Positions 59,087 through 64,000 of a DNA stretch of 64,000 nt are shown in pieces. The translations under genes were made by a program, and so were the position numbers. The notes beneath the pieces were generated by a model, which saw nothing but the letters and a program-made list of their open reading frames with translations, had not been told where the DNA came from and made no database searches. The DNA is from Rhodocollybia butyracea (Eukaryota > Basidiomycota > Agaricomycetes > Agaricales > Omphalotaceae): assembly GCA_015501585.1 (NCBI GenBank), contig JADNRY010000001.1:806001-870000 (forward strand). The letters are read 5' to 3'. The first letter of the stretch is position 1. Each line of letters opens with the position of its first letter.

Positions 59087-60791
59087 ATGACCACCCCACA
59101 AAGTAAACTTTTCCCTCCCCCTTCCCGCCCACTCTCTGCCTTGTCACCAAAGGTCTGGGCAGGCAGCACTCCAGAGTTGCTTCGAACCGTCCAAGGCATA
59201 TTACAAGATAATCAAAAAAAACATCATGTTTTCTTCAATGACAAAAACTTCCACAAGTAAGTATCAGTTCTTTCGGGCAGTTCAATAGCCTACCGGTCTC
59301 TGGTGTAGCCATATCGTTCACCATGTCCTTGCTCTATGGGCTCTCGGTGCCAATGGAGATGCCATTGAAGCTGCATATCGAGAAGATATCCTAATTCAAA
59401 GACCGGCATTTTCGTCACCTGAACCTATCACGGTGGCGAATTTCAATGATCATCTTGGGGACGAAAAGTACGTGCATGGCCTCATTGTTAAATTCTCTCA
59501 TCATCATCCATGTCTGTCTACTAGTTTTTACAACGCGTACCTCACCTTTTTCTGTGGCGTCGTTACCAAGAATGATGTTGGCTCTGTGTTGGAAGGATTC
59601 CTGTTTTCCGACAAGGCAAATTACGGGAGCAAGAACACTGCGGGAGAACACCCTCAAATGTTGAATCGCTTCCTCTCAGGCTTAATTCACCCATTCATCC
59701 ACGTAGGCTATGGTATTGAATTTGGTCTACCTGGTATAGTTGCAGAAGGTAACTCAGTTCGTATCTTGGGAGTTACACATCTTAAATTTCTTCACAGGCC
59801 TCGCACAAGCCGCCGTTCATAAGCCCGACAATACAGTGCTCATCCCACCCTCCACCTTCCAGACTAAATCCGTTGGAAAGCTCACTTCTTTCATTCACTC
59901 CATGAAACCTTCCAGTACAACGAGTGCTGGTGTAGATGCATTCACGATCCTGGCCCGAATTATGAAGGATCCAAATATGAAAATGAATGCTCCAGACGAA
60001 CTTTCAATTGACCTCTTCACTGAAACCATTAAGAAACATGGGGAAGCTCTCCTCAGACACGTGAACTCTTGGAATCTTGATACATCGGATCCAAAGGAAG
60101 TCGAGCGTAAGATTGGAGAATTGCAGTGGTTGAATACCCTTATATATGCCGTCGCTGGATTCAAGGACGGAAAGGATGCTTTCAATGCTGATTTCTTCTA
60201 GTTGGGTCTTTGTATTCTTTTCAATTTCGCCGCTCATTATGTTGCAGTATGCACCTTGTCACTTCATCTCTATTTCTTCCAACTCTGGTTGTCCACCTTT
60301 CCCCTCGTTCGCAGGAAGCTTTTCTCCGGTCCTATTTCGGCATTTGCTTGTCAGTCTACATCGCTCGTGGAAGTCCTATGCTGGATATTGAGTCGTTTTT
60401 CAATGCAAAGGTCACCGGGCCCAGTACCAATACTGGCAACAGCCTCACATCGAGCACCTCTCCGAGATTGCAACTACCACCGTCTTCCCCTTCCTTGACT
60501 TCTAGTCCTAATCCTTGGTTTCCTATCATCGAGCAGACTATTCTACACCCTGACGAACATCTCTGCAAGCTTCAGCGCTCACTGGCACATTACTCCTCAT
60601 TGTACGGCTGGAAACCTGCGGGGTTATTCGAGGGCCGTACGGAGTTGCCTGGAGCACAAAGAATTGATGGGACGCTGTTCATCCGGGCAGCAGAATTGAC
60701 CGCTGTACGGCTTGGTCGGGAATATGAAAGAGACGCTACAGGGTTTTGGGATCGAAAGGGATTTTACTCGTCTCCTAGAGGCAAACTTTAG
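59087..60791 (+). CDS. Questin oxidase-like protein (DUF4243)
   Basis: Related to the questin oxidase/AflY family, whose known members open quinone rings by Baeyer-Villiger-type oxidation in fungal polyketide pathways; basidiomycete members mostly lack assigned substrates. Five exons (59087-59256, 59309-59467, 59525-59748, 59798-60200, 60248-60791) give 499 residues in frame. Motifs are HIVHHVLALWALGA, ITVANFNDHLGDE, FYNAYLTFFCGVV, LIHPFIHVGYGIEFGLPGIV then AEGLAQAAVH, and LVVHLSPRSQEAFLRSYF. His residues in the NDHLG and HPFIHVGYG motifs are conserved in the family. No polyketide synthase lies in the window, so a stand-alone role is likelier than membership of a quinone cluster. Confidence 0.9.
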
Positions 60792-62218
60792 TGAAGTCCC
60801 GAATTAGGATAATAGGAACTGTATTTCTTACGATATGTACACAGCCACATTTTATTCATGTTCATGATCAGTCACAATGACCACGACGCGTAGCGCTTTT
60901 CGAGCTCAATTCGAGTTTCATGGGAACAAGCTGGTTGAAGGCGGGAGATGGGTCACTGATGACTACTACGAGAAAGTGGTGTGGCTGCTAAACCCGGAGA
61001 TTCAGTTGGAGAGCTTACTGATCCAAATGCAGAACACGGCGATAAACCTTCGAAAACTACCGCAATCGCGACTGCTCTTCTTACGCTGGTAATGGTGCTA
61101 GAGGCTTGATATATCGTCCTGGAGGTCCAACAACCATCTTCGCCGGACACGGATTCGGTCCATTTTCAGATGGACCTCTCAATCCTGTGCGGAAATCTCT
61201 CCCGAACATAGAGATGGAGTGCTGGGGGAAAATCGGATGTGGATCATGGCAAGGAAAGTCAGAGAAGCAACGACAGGTGAAAAAAGACGAGGAATGAGAG
61301 GGCGAACTGGTAGGAGTGGCGAATGGGCCTACAACAAGGGATAGCTTTCCACCACCGCCGCCGCCTACAGTCATACAAAAGGTAAACAACAAGAAGCGGA
61401 GGTCAATTCGGATATAGACGTTGATATGTCTGCGAAGAAACAAAAAATAACAACCTTATCCTTGTCGAACCTATGTCAACATTACCTCTTGGTGTTTACG
61501 AACCTCATAGAGGAACTGTTTTCTGTACTATTGTTCAGAATTCCATGGTTTCTCATCTCCTCCCCATATCAAAGCACAACACAGTCCAGACCAACCAACT
61601 AGATCTCGAATTGAAGCTGTTTCCGTTCCTCTCCACCGCGACTGACGCAAAGAAACGCCGGCGTCCGGACAGTGATATTCTCGGAGGCATAAAAATTGGT
61701 GCTCGTGGATGGTGGTTGGCGTTTGTTGATACTGTTGAAGAATTACCTGAAGGTCGAGATTCCAGCTCGTCGATGGTGAACCGGTGAACTTGGTGATGAG
61801 AATTTTGATCTTGAGTTGAGACACGATGGGAAGCGGGTTCCACTGGATGGTTGGATGGTGCGTGAGGTGAGCGATGGCTCTGTTCATGGTCCTATGGATG
61901 TTACGTAGGTGTAGACTACATTAGTCGGAGCGACATCCGATCTTAAATTCCTCGATAATCGACTAGTGTCCCTCAAGTAGAGATTTCGCACCGTCGACAT
62001 CCATCTCATCCTTCATCGTCATCGTCAGTCGCAGTCGCAGTAACGATAGTGGTCGACAAAAGGCGTTTATGAAGCTTCTTTATTCTTGCCTCTTGGGACA
62101 CAACAAACGCGTTGCTAGTACAAATTCGGAGGATCTCCTCCACTATCCTGAATTATCAGTACACGGTTGACAAGCTCTGTATATCCATTACTGCTCTCCA
62201 CTATGTATCGTACGTTTC
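60792..62218. other. Stretch without a supportable gene
   Basis: Between the questin-oxidase-like gene and the leftward terminal gene, with converging 3' ends. A rightward frame at 60877-61092 (MTTTRSAFRAQFEFHG) and another at 61473-61787 (MSTLPLGVYEPHRG) have some coding look, and together they could be exons of an unrecognised gene. I could not find a chain of splice sites that keeps the frame. Confidence 0.35.
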
Positions 62219-64000
62219 TCATTCCAGCTCATCGGATTCACCATAGGAAAAACGAGGAGAGCCGCACCACTCTGTGTCCACCCCAAAAGTGATCATGGAT
62301 TCCTTGCGTGACGAGGACGTGAGGTTAACAATGGGTTGACTGGAATATGTCCAGGTAAGAACAAGAACCACCAGGTCTCCATGATGGTCAACAGCTTGGA
62401 ATGTCTGGAACCATGAAGAACCTGCATATGATTCCAACGGCTCACTAGCTGTCCCCAGGATGCGATAACAGCTCTTTTCCTCAATTCTATTCTTATCATA
62501 TCCACGCCCTCTGCGCGAATTCAGAATGTGATACTTCACAGCTTCAAAGCTCGCACCTCCCTGTTGAAATTCTACGTGAGCGGCATTTGCGCATTGGGGT
62601 GAAAGGGTTGCGAAAGCTTGGAGATATGAAGGAGGAATACACTCTGCGATTCGTAAGCACAATTCTGTCGGGAGGGATCCGATTCCCCTCAAAGAAGGAG
62701 CGGTTTTGTGGAATTGTTCATTTTTGAGGACGAGATCATGCTTGCGGCTCCGCTCAAAAACGACTTGTCCAAGACGTGCGAGGGCTTCAATCCCTGGCGT
62801 AGATGATGTTTTTGTGTCACGAAAAGGAAGAAATTGGAGGACAGGTGTGTGAGAGACGTGGAATTTAGGCTCAGAGGGTGTAATTTTGCCGAGTCCGCCT
62901 CTGTCCGGTTCGTTTTTTGGAGTGGTGGAAGGGATCTCAATACGAACAACGGAAATATGATACAGTGATGATAGGATTCCGAAAAAGACAGTAGGCCTAC
63001 TTGTGGCGGCGGACTCTTTTTCCGTTTGTGTGATGTAGAATTTCGATTTCTGTACCAATTCAACAACTGCAGCAGGCAGATTGTGTTCAGCATCAAGGCG
63101 CGGAACAACAAGTAGGCATAGTATCCCATGTTCTATCCACTCGAACGCAGACTGATTTGAGTTGTAACGATCTCCAAAAAGACGCGTATTTTCCGAGAGT
63201 ATTAATGGTCCAGTAAAAGTATGTACCATTGTACGAACCCTATGGATAAGTCTTGGAGGGGCCGAGGATGAAAATAGTGTGATTCGCTCTCCCAGTCCAT
63301 AGTCTCTGTAAGACATGGCTTTCATTGATGCACCAATGAATACTTCCATGATCTTCATGCGTATGACTTCAGAGGAACGCATCTCATAAGTAAGGTCTAA
63401 TAATTCGTGTATTGGGCTGGCTTTGGAGGTGAGACTGTACTCCCTATAGGCATCGAGAACCGATGTGTCCACTGAAGATGGAGGCGGTTTATAGCGATGT
63501 CGAGCTCTTTCTGTGTCCGAGGGCAGTTCTGCATAGGATTCATCTTCGTCTGCGTCTGAGTGGATAGTAGACTACATGAGTATCTACTCGAAAACAAAAG
63601 ATATGGAACTCACAAAGGTATGCGCAAAACTCGTCGTCACCGGGCATATTTCGAAGATCAAAACGAGGCTCGCCATTGACATAGAAAATGTAGTGTTCGA
63701 GATCGATTTCGTAGAACCAGTGAGCATCACCGTGTCGCGGCCATTTCCTTGAGATTGTAAAATTTACATCACCCAAGTCCCGCTCCAGTTCTCCTCCACA
63801 AAGTGGGTCCTGTTCATCACCATCACTGCTATAGCCATATTCCCGCCGAAGTTCTTCTAGCATACCTTCCAGTTCCTCCTTCTTTGCAACAATATATTCT
63901 TCGAATTTAACAGGATCAGAGGGAATTTCCCCTAAGAATTTGACACCTAGACCACTGGGATATGCATCATAGCCGTGCCAGAATATAAAATAGAGGCCTT
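62219..64000 (-). CDS. Uncharacterised protein, 5' end beyond the window
   Basis: Partial gene; its start lies beyond 64000. Exons 64000-63614 and 63555-62219 join in frame through a 58-nt intron, giving at least 574 residues. The visible N-terminal part contains GLYFIFWHGYDAYPSGLGVKF and a Glu-rich helix, then WFYEIDLEHYIFYVNGEP. I know this arrangement only from hypothetical proteins of mushroom-forming fungi. Further on, LPTELCLRIAECIPPSYLQA resembles the start of an F-box. The C-terminus (RKESMITFGVDTEWCGSPRF) is unfamiliar. No catalytic motif recognised. Confidence 0.75.

Noticed and set aside
60877..61787. Possible rightward gene downstream of the questin-oxidase-like gene
   Set aside because: Two coding-looking frames exist, but no chain of GT-AG junctions joins them in frame and no family is recognised.

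Overview
The window reads as nuclear DNA of a filamentous basidiomycete, most likely an Agaricomycete. Almost every gene is cut by many GT-AG introns of about 45-65 nt, often with a CTAAC/CTAAT-like branch site. Several families are typical of mushroom-forming fungi: a DUF6534-like seven-helix protein, an EGCrP-type GH5 glucosidase, a HAD-type drimane sesquiterpene cyclase and a WW/multi-span membrane protein. No rRNA, CRISPR or bacterial feature was seen and no tRNA could be supported. All exon boundaries were read by eye from frame continuity, splice signals and family similarity; no alignment or RNA data were available.

Layout. 1-2.9 kb: gene-free, with a ~95-bp tandem repeat. 2.9-14.7 kb: an unknown protein, an ALDH7 (antiquitin-like) aldehyde dehydrogenase in 16 exons, the ribosome-biogenesis WD protein JIP5/WDR55, a frame-broken aldo-keto reductase, a short-chain dehydrogenase and a low-complexity protein. 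16.5-21.9 kb: the SET1 histone H3K4 methyltransferase. 21.9-31.2 kb: a 9.3-kb stretch with no supportable gene, holding a 240-bp tandem duplication, a C16 tract and an unexplained GTTCGTATCA motif array. 31.2-33.0 kb: a HAD-like terpene cyclase with a DxDTT motif. 33.5-46 kb: the WW/multi-span protein, a Zn2Cys6 regulator with a perfect 21-bp inverted repeat just upstream, the GH5_12-like glucosidase and the DUF6534 protein. 47.1-53.7 kb: a CCCH zinc-finger protein, a small secreted or GPI-anchored protein and a METTL25/RRNAD1-like methyltransferase. 56-64 kb: an acidic protein, a four-helix membrane protein, a questin-oxidase-like protein and an uncharacterised protein that runs off the end.

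How the genes relate. Most are unrelated housekeeping or family genes, not a pathway. The terpene cyclase stands without obvious tailoring enzymes next to it. The Zn2Cys6 regulator 4.5 kb downstream is a conceivable local regulator, but that is inference. Two genes (the aldo-keto reductase and SET1) have frame breaks, two of which sit at poly-A/T runs. This points to either recent decay or homopolymer errors in the assembly and should be settled before either gene is called a pseudogene.
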